Counted from the stretch's first letter, positions 17,089 to 26,960 are shown. The stretch is 64,000 nucleotides of DNA from Melioribacteraceae bacterium (GCA_021647785.1 JAKIUC010000003.1:58985-122984); one strand, 5' to 3'. Program-made: numbers and translations. Notes: generated by a model not told the origin, from the sequence alone.

Positions 17089-18306
17089 CTATTTTGATTT
17101 AGCTGCTAACAAAGCTGAAACTAATTTATTAGCAATTATTTCACCACCAGCCCAGGTTAAATGGCAATAATCTTTAAATGCTAAAGGTGGTTTTGCCTCT
17201 ACCCAATTAGATATTGAATTTTCTCCACCCATAGCTTCAAACATATTCCAGAAAGCAACTCCTCCCTTTTCAGCAATTTTTTCCTGCACAGCAACAAATC
17301 TTTTAATCTCGGGATGAGTTTGCATAATTCTACCTTTCTTCTGCATTAAATCGCCAGGAGAAATAATTAGGATGGAAGTTTCCGGAAAATATTTTTTTAT
17401 TTTCTTTATAACATTTAACATCATACGTTCGTACCACTTATACTTAACATTCCCAGATGCAGCAATGTTAACTCCAAATTGTAAAATAAAAAGTTTATAT
17501 TCAAGGTTTTTCGCAAATCCAGCAAGTAGCTTATCTGAAATTTCTCTTATCCCAACACCAGAATTTCCTCTAAACGGAAAATTATCTATATAAATTCCAT
17601 TTCCAGATTCTAATGTAACTCCATAAAAATAAGCATCTTTCGAATTTTCAAATTCAAGTTCAATTTTCTTTTTTCTTGGACCAAGATTAAGTTTTGTAAC
17701 TTCTAAGCCTGAACTCTTTTTAAGTGATTTTACTTTTTTATTTCCTCCATCAACCCAATAATTAACAGAGGAACTTGATTTGGTATTCGAATAATATATT
17801 TCAACTTCTGAAAAAGAATCGGCTGTTGGAGAGAGTTTCATAGATTGGTAGCTAACTTTGCTTCCTTCATCCGCCTTTCCTACTGTTCCTGCAATTCCTA
17901 TTGGATATTTATTCCTATTTTTTGTGAATACAGAAGCCCAATCCCAATCGTCAGAAAACCTATGAATTACCGTTTTCCTTGCAGCAATATCATCCGTACA
18001 AATGGAGATAAAACCTAAACCATGACCACCATATTTTTTTTGATAATAATTCCTTAGGTGGTCAGTTATTACATCACCCCAAATAATGGAATCGCCATAG
18101 TGACCTATTCGTATTTTCTGAGAATTAGTTTTTGAGAGAGCATCAAAGAAATACTTAAGTTGTTCTATGTTTCCAGTAATTGGTATGCTTTTCCCAACAG
18201 GTGTTTCACTAAATCCCCTTTTTGCTGGTCTGTTAGACCAAACTTGACTAACGGGTAAAATTATTATTAAGGATATTGCTGCTAAAACAAATTTATATTT
18301 ATTCAT
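17089..18306 (-). CDS. Secreted SGNH/GDSL-family hydrolase
   Basis: I start the protein at 18306, where MNKYKFVLAAISLIIILPVS begins a good signal peptide. The longer reading frame up to 18435 runs into a dispersed repeat and has no other merit. SGNH blocks are present: block I IRIGHYGDSIIWGD with the nucleophilic Ser, a central block III LFILQFGVNIAASG with the Asn, and block V KDYCHLTWAGG with the catalytic Asp-His pair. The family contains esterases such as peptidoglycan or polysaccharide O-acetylesterases; a beta-sandwich insertion lies at about residues 110-210. It is a single gene on the minus strand downstream of the TPR-barrel gene, with a repeat in between. Given the surrounding polysaccharide genes, a role in O-acyl editing of an exported glycan is a fair guess. 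Confidence 0.72.
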   Translation of the reverse strand: MNKYKFVLAAISLIIILPVSQVWSNRPAKRGFSETPVGKSIPITGNIEQLKYFFDALSKTNSQKIRIGHYGDSIIWGDVITDHLRNYYQKKYGGHGLGFISICTDDIAARKTVIHRFSDDWDWASVFTKNRNKYPIGIAGTVGKADEGSKVSYQSMKLSPTADSFSEVEIYYSNTKSSSSVNYWVDGGNKKVKSLKKSSGLEVTKLNLGPRKKKIELEFENSKDAYFYGVTLESGNGIYIDNFPFRGNSGVGIREISDKLLAGFAKNLEYKLFILQFGVNIAASGNVKYKWYERMMLNVIKKIKKYFPETSILIISPGDLMQKKGRIMQTHPEIKRFVAVQEKIAEKGGVAFWNMFEAMGGENSISNWVEAKPPLAFKDYCHLTWAGGEIIANKLVSALLAAKSK

Positions 18307-18342
18307 AGAAATCACACTCTTTTTTAATTTTTTTCTTCTTAA

Positions 18343-18562
18343 CCTAACATGGATAAACCAGAAATTACAAACAACAAAAATCAAATAAATTCCAATTTTC
18401 TCACAGAGTCCCACGGACAAATAATAAATAACCAAACAGTGCAGATAGTTTAAGAAGTTTAGAATTTTGACATTTGTTTATTGTAATTTATTTGTTGTTT
18501 AGTTTTTGCTATTTGAAATTTTCTGCCAAATAAAACACGAATATTATTAATAAGATACTAAT
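18343..18562. repeat. Dispersed intergenic repeat, copy 1
   Basis: This stretch of the 295-nt gap between genes matches, in inverse orientation, 57629-57902. Shared landmarks in order are CCTAAC...GATAAACCAG, the 25-bp word at 18398-18422 (TTCTCACAGAGTCCCACGG continuing ACAAAT), GAATTTTGACAT, TTTATTTGTTGTTT, AATTTTCTGCCAAATAAAAC and AAGATACTA. The second copy of the 25-bp word, which forms an inverted repeat in the 57-kb copy, has decayed here. No coding capacity is evident. Confidence 0.6.
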
Positions 18563-18601
18563 GCGGTAAACTGCACTATGCATATCTCAATATAAGGGTT
18601 T

Positions 18602-21600
18602 TTACCAAATACTCCAATAAACAGATAGATATACTGTAATAAAACTATAGCTACTATTAAACCTGTAGGAATTGCCATACGTTGCTCTTCCATTAAAAAT
18701 TAGATTGTCCAATGCAATATAACTTGCATCAACAAAAACATTGCCTACAATAAAATCTACCGAAGGTGCGTAGCCAATCTCTCCTCCAATAATTAAATCA
18801 AAATTTTCGATCTCTTTATACTCATAATCAACCCAAATAGAGTGTGTACTATAATCTTGAGGAGAATAGTAGAGTGGTGAAATAAAACCATAATCACTAA
18901 AATAATATTCGTAACCCCAAAAGACATTTTCACTAAAAGCCTTTCCCAACCTAAGTCTAAAATCGTTTGCTAAATTGTTATCAGAAATTTTGTAATATTG
19001 ATAAAACAAAAGGAACTTATATTTATTATCTAATCTATAACTTCCGGAAAAATGATAAACGTATGCATCTAATCTATTATCAATTAAATAAGGCGAAAAG
19101 AGAACCAAACGTGCATCAGTATCTTTATAGCCAAGTCTCAGAATTAAATCTTCCCCAAACCAACGTGCTTCAACTGTTCCAATGTTCTTATGGTTTTCTC
19201 GTTCAATATTTAATCTTCCAATACTACCGCCAATTGAAAAATTCTTAAATGGATGAAAATATAATTGACCACTCAATTCAGTAAGTATCTGGCTTTTGGA
19301 AAGTGAATGGAAATCCGTACGCAACCAAGTACCACCAACTGTGAAATATCTTAACATACCTATCTCAGCACGTAGCCCATATTGATAATAGGTTAGCTCT
19401 TGGTTATCATCATAAAATGTAAATGTTGGAATAAAACTGAGATTGTATGGAATTATGAACTGAAATGCTGAATTTAACCCAGCAGCTACACCATAAAGTG
19501 GAAGCATATCTTTTTTCTGTCTAATTAAATCAGCTTTAACCGAATCACTATCTTCCACTTCATCTAAAAGTTCATCATAAATATCATCAGCATCACTATA
19601 TTCTTGATTAAGAACATAAGAATCTGCCAAACCTAATCTAGCATCATAATTTTCCGGATTGTTTTGAGATAGTTCCAAAAAATGATTTAAGGCATTAATG
19701 GAATCTCCACTCCAGAAATATGCATTGGCTCTATCAAGGGCAATTTCTTCTTCATACTCTTCCGATAAGAGATTATCATATGTTTCAATTGCTGTATCAT
19801 AGTTTTCTGCTGCAAGATTAATTTGAGCATATTCGCGATAAACTTGTCTTGATGGAGTATCATCCATTTCAAAATATTCATCAAAAAGCTCTAAAGCACC
19901 ATCATAGTCTTCAGCCTTAACTAACTCACCAATTTCAGCACGTTTATCTAATTTTAAGCGATCATCTTCGAGAGCTAATTGTGCTTCATAAAAATTTACA
20001 ACTGGATCAATTGCCTCATTACCAGGAGATATTTCATCAGCTTTATCAAGAAGTTCTTTTGTTTCAGGGAACTCTCTTTTCCACGCATGAACTGTTGCTA
20101 AACTTAGTATTGCATTTAAATTATTAGGGTCTTCCTCAAGAACTTCTTTCAAATCACTTTCAGCAACATCAAATTCAGTATCATCAACAGTCCAAACAAT
20201 TAATTGTGATTTAAACAATTTGTACTCATTATTATCCGGATATTCCTCTACCAATTCATCAACAACATCTCTTGAATCATCCCATTGATAGTTCCAAGCA
20301 TAATATTTTGCTAATTGAAATTTCAAATCCTTTACGCTTGATACCTCTTTCCCATCAACATAATCTTCAATAATTTCAATTGAACTATCAAAATCATAAT
20401 CATTTCCATAATAAACTGCTGCTTTTGAAACAATTTCGTCTGATGAATGACCATCATCAATCAATCCTTTAAGAATATCACCACCCCCAACATAATCGCC
20501 AGATCTTGCTTTAATTTCTGCATAATATTCTATCATTTCATAATCGGTTGGTTCCAACTGAATATATTCCTCCATAATCTCAGATGATTCGTCATACGCC
20601 TCTAATCTTGAATAATAATCTGCTACATTTCTAACAGTATTTCTATTATTTGGGTCTTCTTTTAATTTTGCAACACTTGCATCAAGAAGTGATGTATATT
20701 TTTCATTCATCAGCGGGGTTAGTCTTGCATCAAGTTCTTTATATCTACTACTTTCACTATGTTCATCCTTAAGGATACTTAGTTGGTCTCTTGCTTCTTC
20801 AATACGTTCTGCATCAATTAAATCTTCAACTAACTTAAAACGTACATCATCATCAGTTGGGTTTCGTTTCAATTTTGCATAACCTACATCAATTGGGTAT
20901 CCTCTTCTCTCATAAGCTCGAGGTTCATTTCTTACCATATAGCCTTTATCTGTAGCAATATCAAACCCATCTTGAGCTTCCTTAAAGAATGGTTTAAACC
21001 CCAAAGCAGTTTCAAAGGCATTTGCAGCATTATCTCTATTCCCTAACCAGAGGGTAAAATATCCATATCTACTCCATAAACGCCAATCATCAGGATACCT
21101 ATCAACCCATTTTTTAAGAACTCGCTCCCCTTTTCTAATTGAACCAGTTTTAGCAAGAATAATGGAATATCTAATTATTTCATCCGGCGAAGCATCGTCA
21201 TCTAAAACAAGGTATCTATCGTACCATAATTCTGCTAAACTCCATTCTTCTAACCATCTGTACGATTTTCCTATTTCTAAATAATCGAAAGCCGAATTTT
21301 CATCAATTGCAATCTCTCTTTTGTGCCCTTCAATTTTTTTACGAAGAAGTGGATACCAGATTGAAATTACTCTGCTTAAGTTTGCTCTATATTCTGAGTT
21401 TTTAGGAGTTAAATGGATTGCCCTGCGAAAATCTAAAACGGCATATTTATAAATTTGTCTTTTCTCGTGACAAAGCCCACGCAAATTATACCCTTCAGGT
21501 TCTTGAGGATTATTAGCAATATATTTGTTAAATAAATCAATAGCTTCCCCATACTTTCCATTCTCCATATGAGATATACCTTGCCGCTTCATTGCCTCAT

Positions 21601-21676
21601 ATCCTCTATATTGAGATAAAACAGATGTAGATAAAAGAATATTCATTAGAATAAATATTTTTAATAAATTTTTCAT
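18602..21676 (-). CDS. TPR-repeat outer-membrane protein with C-terminal YaiO-like beta-barrel
   Basis: The 1024-aa product has a signal peptide (MKNLLKIFILMNILLSTSVL, then SQ). About residues 25-730 form many tetratricopeptide-like helical repeats (for example YGEAIDLFNKYIANNPQEPE and YDTAIETYDNLLSEEYEEE). The last 280 residues are amphipathic beta strands with aromatic girdles, like YaiO-type barrels (GLRAEIGMLRYFTVGGTWLR, YLSVYWSIW as C-terminal strand). TPR plus barrel is the plan of PgaA and BcsC, the outer-membrane exporters of PNAG and cellulose, so export or outer-membrane guidance of a polysaccharide is the best inference. Its start overlaps the stop of the KaiC-like gene by 4 nt (ATGA), implying translational coupling. 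Confidence 0.75.
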   Translation of the reverse strand: MKNLLKIFILMNILLSTSVLSQYRGYEAMKRQGISHMENGKYGEAIDLFNKYIANNPQEPEGYNLRGLCHEKRQIYKYAVLDFRRAIHLTPKNSEYRANLSRVISIWYPLLRKKIEGHKREIAIDENSAFDYLEIGKSYRWLEEWSLAELWYDRYLVLDDDASPDEIIRYSIILAKTGSIRKGERVLKKWVDRYPDDWRLWSRYGYFTLWLGNRDNAANAFETALGFKPFFKEAQDGFDIATDKGYMVRNEPRAYERRGYPIDVGYAKLKRNPTDDDVRFKLVEDLIDAERIEEARDQLSILKDEHSESSRYKELDARLTPLMNEKYTSLLDASVAKLKEDPNNRNTVRNVADYYSRLEAYDESSEIMEEYIQLEPTDYEMIEYYAEIKARSGDYVGGGDILKGLIDDGHSSDEIVSKAAVYYGNDYDFDSSIEIIEDYVDGKEVSSVKDLKFQLAKYYAWNYQWDDSRDVVDELVEEYPDNNEYKLFKSQLIVWTVDDTEFDVAESDLKEVLEEDPNNLNAILSLATVHAWKREFPETKELLDKADEISPGNEAIDPVVNFYEAQLALEDDRLKLDKRAEIGELVKAEDYDGALELFDEYFEMDDTPSRQVYREYAQINLAAENYDTAIETYDNLLSEEYEEEIALDRANAYFWSGDSINALNHFLELSQNNPENYDARLGLADSYVLNQEYSDADDIYDELLDEVEDSDSVKADLIRQKKDMLPLYGVAAGLNSAFQFIIPYNLSFIPTFTFYDDNQELTYYQYGLRAEIGMLRYFTVGGTWLRTDFHSLSKSQILTELSGQLYFHPFKNFSIGGSIGRLNIERENHKNIGTVEARWFGEDLILRLGYKDTDARLVLFSPYLIDNRLDAYVYHFSGSYRLDNKYKFLLFYQYYKISDNNLANDFRLRLGKAFSENVFWGYEYYFSDYGFISPLYYSPQDYSTHSIWVDYEYKEIENFDLIIGGEIGYAPSVDFIVGNVFVDASYIALDNLIFNGRATYGNSYRFNSSYSFITVYLSVYWSIW

Positions 21677-22956
21677 TTTTCAATAAATTCATTAAACGAA
21701 ATATACTCTAACCTACTATCATTTGAAGTTATTGGTGTTAATAAAGATTCCGCATTTGTGATAGAATCATCTATTTCAATTTCAACTCCAAAAATGAATT
21801 TTGAAATAGCTTCAATATATTTAGGGTCGCTACTTGGCAGATGTTTTTTTACAGAATTAAATATTTTTTTCTTGCTTTCGTAACTACTCCTAATTAATAG
21901 AAGTACAACATGGTTATCAATAATACAAAATTTATCTCTTTTATTTATTGATAACCCAATAGCATTTTGCAGTTGATTTACAGAAAGTAACCCTTGAATA
22001 TGTGCAGTTTGATCTAACTTAAACGAAATGAAATGAAATTTTTGTCCAGTACTTTGATAGAGTGCAATTTGGTTATTTAAAATTAGTTGAAAATCGTTAT
22101 AAGGATAAAGATTTGATAAATCCAAATTCCTATCTTCCATATTAATTTTAAACCCATCTTGTTTTGCCGATTTATGTGATACACCATTCTTTGTTTGCTT
22201 ATTAAACCCATTCGTTTCATCTGCCATTACCATTTCTGGTTCTTCAGATGGAACGACTAAGATTCCTACTTTAGGTTCAATCCAAAATTCACTTTGAAAC
22301 TCACCTTCTGTATGACCTACATTTGGAATTATGGAAACAATTCCTCCATGATATTTACCATGAATTTTTTCATTTAATTTATGAATACTAATTGTACCAG
22401 TTGCATTATCACGAAGAATATTAATTATATCTTCTGTTTTCTGAGTTGCTGGCTCACCTACAACAAAAAAACTTGTAATATTTTTTTCTTCAACTGTTTC
22501 GAGCAAATGAGCAAAAACATCCTCGAGAATATCTAAACTTCTAAATCCAATAAATGGAGTTAATTCATCAAATATTATACGAGACGGTTTATACTGACTT
22601 GCAACTGTAATTATATCGTTCATATATTCAATCAAGAAATCATCAGGATTGTACATATCGTAAATATCTGTTGGGGGGTTTACACGAACAACAATAATTC
22701 TATTTCTGTTCATATATTTTTGCAAATCAAAGTTCAAAGAGGAAGCATGTATCATTAAATCGCGAGGGCGCATTGTTGTAAAATAGAGACATGTTTCGTT
22801 ATCTTTTGCAGTTTCTAATGCAAGTTGAAGACTTAGAAGTGTTCTTCCAGACTTTCTGGGACCAACTATCATGTAGCTGCCACCTTGGTAAACACCTCCC
22901 CATTTCTCGTCTATCAGGGAAAATCCTGATCTGATAATATTTATTCCACTATTCAT
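21673..22956 (-). CDS. KaiC-like RecA-fold ATPase fused to a degenerate GGDEF-like domain
   Basis: The 427-aa protein starts with a KaiC/GvpD-like RecA fold: IIRSGFSLIDEKWGGVYQGG, then a P-loop that reads VGPRKSGRTLL (residues 31-41). Arg38 stands where Lys is expected. A Walker B-like strand follows (PSRIIFDEL). Residues about 285-415 follow the strand and helix order of a GGDEF domain (YNDFQLILNNQIALYQSTGQ, FHFISFKLD, a helix, KFCIIDNHVVLLLIRSS, a helix, FIFGVEIEIDD), but the active-site GG(D/E)EF is IDNHV, so no cyclase activity is expected. It is cytoplasmic. Its stop overlaps the start of the TPR-barrel gene, so it is probably a regulator of that envelope system. A clock function is not implied. 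Confidence 0.65.
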   Translation of the reverse strand: MNSGINIIRSGFSLIDEKWGGVYQGGSYMIVGPRKSGRTLLSLQLALETAKDNETCLYFTTMRPRDLMIHASSLNFDLQKYMNRNRIIVVRVNPPTDIYDMYNPDDFLIEYMNDIITVASQYKPSRIIFDELTPFIGFRSLDILEDVFAHLLETVEEKNITSFFVVGEPATQKTEDIINILRDNATGTISIHKLNEKIHGKYHGGIVSIIPNVGHTEGEFQSEFWIEPKVGILVVPSEEPEMVMADETNGFNKQTKNGVSHKSAKQDGFKINMEDRNLDLSNLYPYNDFQLILNNQIALYQSTGQKFHFISFKLDQTAHIQGLLSVNQLQNAIGLSINKRDKFCIIDNHVVLLLIRSSYESKKKIFNSVKKHLPSSDPKYIEAISKFIFGVEIEIDDSITNAESLLTPITSNDSRLEYISFNEFIEK

Positions 22957-23102
22957 TCTTTTCTTTTGTCCTCAAATACTATATTATGGTTACGGCATTA
23001 AAGACAAATTTCGTGCCGAAAAAATAATTGTATTTTGGATAAAAACAAAAGAAGTGATAAACAAATCATGTCCCGAATTGAGACTTCAAATTTTTATATG
23101 TC

Positions 23103-24749
23103 TCAATCAATAAAATATCCGAATAATAAAATTGCCATTGCATTACCAATAATTGTTGGTTCATTAGTAACATAATCTGCTTTATCATCTCTGTAATAGG
23201 CAAATTCAGTTTGAAATTTTGAGTATTTGTCTTCTGTAGTATATGGTAATTTATAACTCTCTAACGAACTCTTTGACGTTGGTCCGGCAGCAAAACCACC
23301 GGGTAGTGTAATTTTATTTATAAAACTAACTTGATGATGCAAATGCTTGCTATAAACTTCCCCAATATTTGATACAAAACTAATACCCCATTGGTTTTTT
23401 CCAAGAAGATAATCTCTCACAGAAATACTTAACGAATCAAATTTACTATTTTTAACACGCTTTGCATAAAGCATTGCCTGAATTGCAGTTCCAATTTTAG
23501 TTACATTTGAACCCCATCCAAGTGTAACGGTCTCTCCAAAAAATTTTGAATTTCTATTAGAATTAAAGAAATTTAGGCTTTGTTCAATTAAACTAAGAAA
23601 AGATGTATCGTACTTTGCAAGTTTGTAATGAGCAAATGTGGAAATATTACCGTAACTCCACCAATATTCTGCTCCAGCTTTTTTCCCATATTTTTGTGCA
23701 TCCAATAAATATTTTCGCTCCTTTGTAGCTTCATATAATTCAATAGCTCCCAAAGCCAACTTTCCTTCAAACGATTTATCAAAATATTGTCCCGTACCAG
23801 AGCTATCAATATCTATTACTTCATCTTTAATATTATAATACCTTTCTGCTGCTACAAGGCATTTTTCTGAAAACTCCGGATGGTTTAATTTATCATTCCA
23901 AATTTTACTTGCCAATGCCATTGTGGCAGAGTATATTCCTATTAAATTTTTACCAATTCCAATATAACCCGGACGATTAAATGCAAGTGTATCATTTTCT
24001 GGCAACCGCCATCCTACTTCGTGATCTTGCAGACTTTGAACTTGTGTAATAAATCTATCATCATCTGTTTGTGTACGCAGCATCCAATCTAGCCCAACTT
24101 TTGCTTCTTCTAAAATATCGGGAACATTATTTTTATTGAAATCGAACCCAAATTTTTTGTTATCATTTTCGTACGCAAATAATAATGTGTAAGTAGTAAC
24201 TGCGGTTGTGTTAAGAAATTTCACATAATCACCAGCATCATGCCATCCGCCTGTTACATCCTTAGTTTCAGCTATTAATTTATTACCATCAATTAGGCTT
24301 GTAGCATCTGCAATATGGCAAACTTCATGTTCGCTTGGGTTAGTATAACCACATCTCTGCACCGGAAAAAATCTCATTAACTCCTTTACAATTGGAGCAA
24401 ATAGATTTTTACCAATTTCAAATTTTGGTGAATAATATGACTCAACTTTAATTTTATAACTCCCCTCTTTTTGGTATTTAGAAAAATCAATTTCATAAGT
24501 ATATTTGAAATTACCAAATTCACCCTTGCCAATTCTAATTGTATCTTTAAATTCTATTGCTTTGTTTTTAGAATCAATTATCTGAAATGTCTTTCCATCC
24601 AACTTAATTGTTGAAAGAATAAGAGCAATCTTAATATCATCTTGTGCAAACCCAACTTGAGATACTCTTATATATACTTCATTTTTTGCACAACTTTGAG
24701 TTGTAAAAAGCATGAGCAGAAATATTGCAATGTGTTTTAATAACTTCAT
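23103..24749 (-). CDS. GH9 endoglucanase-type lipoprotein
   Basis: I start at 24749, giving the lipoprotein signal KHIAIFLLMLFTTQSC; a longer GTG-initiated frame to 24878 reads through a low-complexity intergenic repeat. Residues about 25-115 are the N-terminal Ig-like domain of family 9 cellulases (VSQVGFAQDDIKIALIL). The (alpha/alpha)6 catalytic domain follows, with the base motif GGWHDAGDYVKF (near 165-176), WMLRTQTDD, HHQVSFINKITLPGGFAAGP and the acid in YVTNEPTIIGNA (near 529). GH9 enzymes cleave beta-1,4-glucans with inversion. It is the first gene of the group containing the KaiC-like and TPR-barrel genes, 146 nt upstream of the former. It may process a cellulose-like polymer, as BcsZ does, or serve in nutrition. 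Confidence 0.85.
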   Translation of the reverse strand: MKLLKHIAIFLLMLFTTQSCAKNEVYIRVSQVGFAQDDIKIALILSTIKLDGKTFQIIDSKNKAIEFKDTIRIGKGEFGNFKYTYEIDFSKYQKEGSYKIKVESYYSPKFEIGKNLFAPIVKELMRFFPVQRCGYTNPSEHEVCHIADATSLIDGNKLIAETKDVTGGWHDAGDYVKFLNTTAVTTYTLLFAYENDNKKFGFDFNKNNVPDILEEAKVGLDWMLRTQTDDDRFITQVQSLQDHEVGWRLPENDTLAFNRPGYIGIGKNLIGIYSATMALASKIWNDKLNHPEFSEKCLVAAERYYNIKDEVIDIDSSGTGQYFDKSFEGKLALGAIELYEATKERKYLLDAQKYGKKAGAEYWWSYGNISTFAHYKLAKYDTSFLSLIEQSLNFFNSNRNSKFFGETVTLGWGSNVTKIGTAIQAMLYAKRVKNSKFDSLSISVRDYLLGKNQWGISFVSNIGEVYSKHLHHQVSFINKITLPGGFAAGPTSKSSLESYKLPYTTEDKYSKFQTEFAYYRDDKADYVTNEPTIIGNAMAILLFGYFID

Positions 24750-24779
24750 AGAACCGTTAGCTTCATTTTTGAAAGAGTT

Positions 24780-24940
24780 AAAATAGTAAGTGAAAAGTGA
24801 AATGGCAAATGCAAAAAGGCAAAAGGCAAACGTGAAAATATTTCTACAATGGTTCTTGTTAAATTTTTGACGTTTCACATTTCACGTTTTTCAAGAATAG
24901 TATCTTAGTTAAAAAATATCTTAACAAATAAAACACGAAT
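24780..24940. repeat. Low-complexity intergenic repeat with inverted arms
   Basis: Within the 267-nt gap between the cellulase and chemotaxis genes, a run of near-direct words (AAGTGAAAAGTGAAATGG, GCAAAAAGGCAAAAGGC) is followed by an inverted match (AAACGTGAAA at 24828-24837 against TTTCACGTTT at 24880-24889). It ends with CAAATAAAACACGAAT (24925-24940), which is also the end word of the repeat copy at 18343-18562. It probably belongs to the same intergenic repeat population. No gene is seen. Confidence 0.4.
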
Positions 24941-25016
24941 TTGACAATCAATACTGTAACATAGTGCGGGTAATGGTATTAACTTAAGTTCTTTCTCCCT
25001 TAATTTAGCAGTTTTT

Positions 25017-26363
25017 CTAAGCAACAAGGTTTTGTAAGTTTTCAGCAATTCTATTTAAGTCTTCAATAGCTTCAGATATTTGCGATATACCATTCTCTGT
25101 CTCTTTTGATACAGAATTAATACTTTGAATACTAATGTTTAACTCATGTGCTCTATTCATTTCATCTTGGGCTGATGAAGCTACCACACTTATTTGTCTA
25201 TCAGTTTCTAAAACGCCATTAAGAATTTCGGTTAATGCAGTTGCTAATGATTCGGTATTTTCTAATCCCACTTTAACAAGTTTGCCAACATTACTCATAG
25301 CACTATCAGCTTCATCTGCTTCACTCTTAATCTCATTAATCATAGTTTCAATTTCTTTTGTTGCATCACCAGTTTTTTCTGCTAAACTTTTCACCTCGTT
25401 AGCAACAATAGCAAAACCTTTTCCGTGCTCGCCAGCATGTGCTGCTTCAATAGTAGCATTTAACGCTAATAAATTTGTTTGGCTTGCTATTTCATCTATA
25501 ACTTTAGCAATTTTTCCAATTTTGTTCGATTTATCAACAAGAAGCGAAACAGTATTATTTAGAATAGTTGTTGAACTTACTATTTGATTAATACTCTCCT
25601 GAGTATGTTGAATTTTAACTGACCCATCTTCCGATTGGTGTGCTGCTCGCTTAGAATGCTCTGATGCAGACTGTGCATTTTTTGAAGTTCCTTCCAAAGA
25701 GTGTACCATACTGGAAATTGAATCGGTCATCTGTGAAGTTAATGTTGTTTGGTTTTTAACTCCATCTGTCATAACTGTAGCATTAGCAGATATCTCAGTA
25801 CTTGAAGATGAATTTGCAAAGACAGCCTCTTTGATATTAATAATTAATTGTTCCTGATACTTTTGTGCAGCTTCAATGTTTGAAGCAGTCTCTTTAAACT
25901 TACCTTTTAAACCAACACCCATAGGTGTACGATAAAATTTATGTTGAGATGTATATTCAGTAGAAGTTGCAATTTCTTTTATCAGTGCTTCCACTTGGTC
26001 TGTCATATCATTTAGATTCCAAAATAAAGAAGAGAACTCGTCATTATTCTTAATTAATACTACCCTATCTTCAAGCGACCCTTCTGATAGATGTTCAACC
26101 ATTTTTTCCATCCTAAAAATACTAGATGAAAAATACTCTGATAAGCTATTAGAAAAATAGAAGCCCAATCCAACAAGAAGAATTGCTACTATATAAATTA
26201 AAATCAATAGTGGGTCAAAGCTAAAAACATCAACTCCTCTTCCTTGAAGAAACATCAATACTAAGACTAACAAAAGCATGGAAAGAATTCCTAATATTCT
26301 GAAATGAAAATTCAGATTACTTTTGATAGTTTTAAATCTATATGGCGAGAATAAATTCATCAT
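25017..26363 (-). CDS. Methyl-accepting chemotaxis protein (Aer-partner type)
   Basis: The 448-aa protein has two transmembrane helices (about residues 22-40 and 52-70) with almost no periplasmic loop, a HAMP-like segment (about 75-125), and a long coiled-coil signalling domain. The hairpin tip is canonical ([20 protein letters not shown], then [11 protein letters not shown]), where CheA and CheW bind. A short conserved block after HAMP ([19 protein letters not shown]) is typical of MCPs linked to Aer-type PAS sensors. No C-terminal CheR-binding pentapeptide is seen. Because it lacks a sensor domain and its start overlaps the PAS gene by 26 nt, it most likely receives its signal from that separate PAS protein. 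No che genes are in the window. Confidence 0.85.
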   Translation of the reverse strand: MMNLFSPYRFKTIKSNLNFHFRILGILSMLLLVLVLMFLQGRGVDVFSFDPLLILIYIVAILLVGLGFYFSNSLSEYFSSSIFRMEKMVEHLSEGSLEDRVVLIKNNDEFSSLFWNLNDMTDQVEALIKEIATSTEYTSQHKFYRTPMGVGLKGKFKETASNIEAAQKYQEQLIINIKEAVFANSSSSTEISANATVMTDGVKNQTTLTSQMTDSISSMVHSLEGTSKNAQSASEHSKRAAHQSEDGSVKIQHTQESINQIVSSTTILNNTVSLLVDKSNKIGKIAKVIDEIASQTNLLALNATIEAAHAGEHGKGFAIVANEVKSLAEKTGDATKEIETMINEIKSEADEADSAMSNVGKLVKVGLENTESLATALTEILNGVLETDRQISVVASSAQDEMNRAHELNISIQSINSVSKETENGISQISEAIEDLNRIAENLQNLVA

Positions 26364-26868
26364 ATTGCATTCCTTTTTCGTTTAATAGATTTCCTAAGAT
26401 ATTTCCAGAAGCCACCATCCCTTCCTTAATTTTATTCTGTTGTTCGTACTTCTTCTCTTCTTGAAGCATAGCTGCATATAATCCTTCAACTATTTTTATT
26501 GTTTCCCTTTTTGGTTTTCTTCTAACGGAATAATATCCAACTAATTCTCCCTTATTATTTGTAACGGGAGTGATATTTGCAAGAACCCAATAAAACGAAC
26601 CATCTTTTGCAAGATTTATTACGTAAGCATTTATCTCATTTCCTGCTTGAACTGTATCCCAAAGTAATTTAAAAACAACCCTTGGCATTAATGGATGTCT
26701 AATAATATTATGGTTTACTCCAATTAATTCTTCCTCTTTGTATTTTGCAAATTCCAAAAATGTTCTATTGGCATATGTAATAATCCCTTTGGTATCTGTT
26801 TTTGAAACGATAAAATCATCCTCTCGCATCACATTTTCGACATCCGTAGGTGTAATTCTATGTAGCAT
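26338..26868 (-). CDS. Aer-type PAS domain protein
   Basis: The 176-aa soluble protein is mostly one PAS domain (about residues 10-125) of the aerotaxis type: [20 protein letters not shown], then [20 protein letters not shown] and [12 protein letters not shown]. The 'NIIRHPdMP' phrase is diagnostic of Aer PAS domains, which in E. coli bind FAD and sense redox state. A C-terminal helix of about 50 residues follows. Its stop lies inside the beginning of the MCP gene (26-nt overlap), so both are co-translated. I infer that PAS sensor and MCP transmitter, usually one polypeptide in Aer, work here as two chains. Whether FAD or haem is bound cannot be read. Confidence 0.82.
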   Translation of the reverse strand: MLHRITPTDVENVMREDDFIVSKTDTKGIITYANRTFLEFAKYKEEELIGVNHNIIRHPLMPRVVFKLLWDTVQAGNEINAYVINLAKDGSFYWVLANITPVTNNKGELVGYYSVRRKPKRETIKIVEGLYAAMLQEEKKYEQQNKIKEGMVASGNILGNLLNEKGMQYDEFILAI

Positions 26869-26960
26869 ATTTTTATTCTCAATTATTATTATCTATGGTA
26901 TTATCGAAATATCTAATAAAAAGTTTACTTCTAATTGAACTATTTGAATTGAGTGAAATT

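Noticed and set aside
18307..18435. Longer N-terminus for the SGNH hydrolase
   Set aside because: The extra 43 residues come from the dispersed repeat; the ATG at 18306 begins a proper signal peptide.
21673..22956. Circadian clock protein KaiC
   Set aside because: Only one RecA domain, altered P-loop, no second KaiC domain and no kaiA/kaiB nearby.
24750..24878. Longer GTG-initiated N-terminus for the GH9 protein
   Set aside because: It translates low-complexity repeat DNA; the internal ATG gives a standard lipoprotein signal.
24780..24900. CRISPR-like array from the repeated GCAAAAAGGCAAAAGG words
   Set aside because: The repeats are short, imperfect and adjacent, without unique spacers of constant length.
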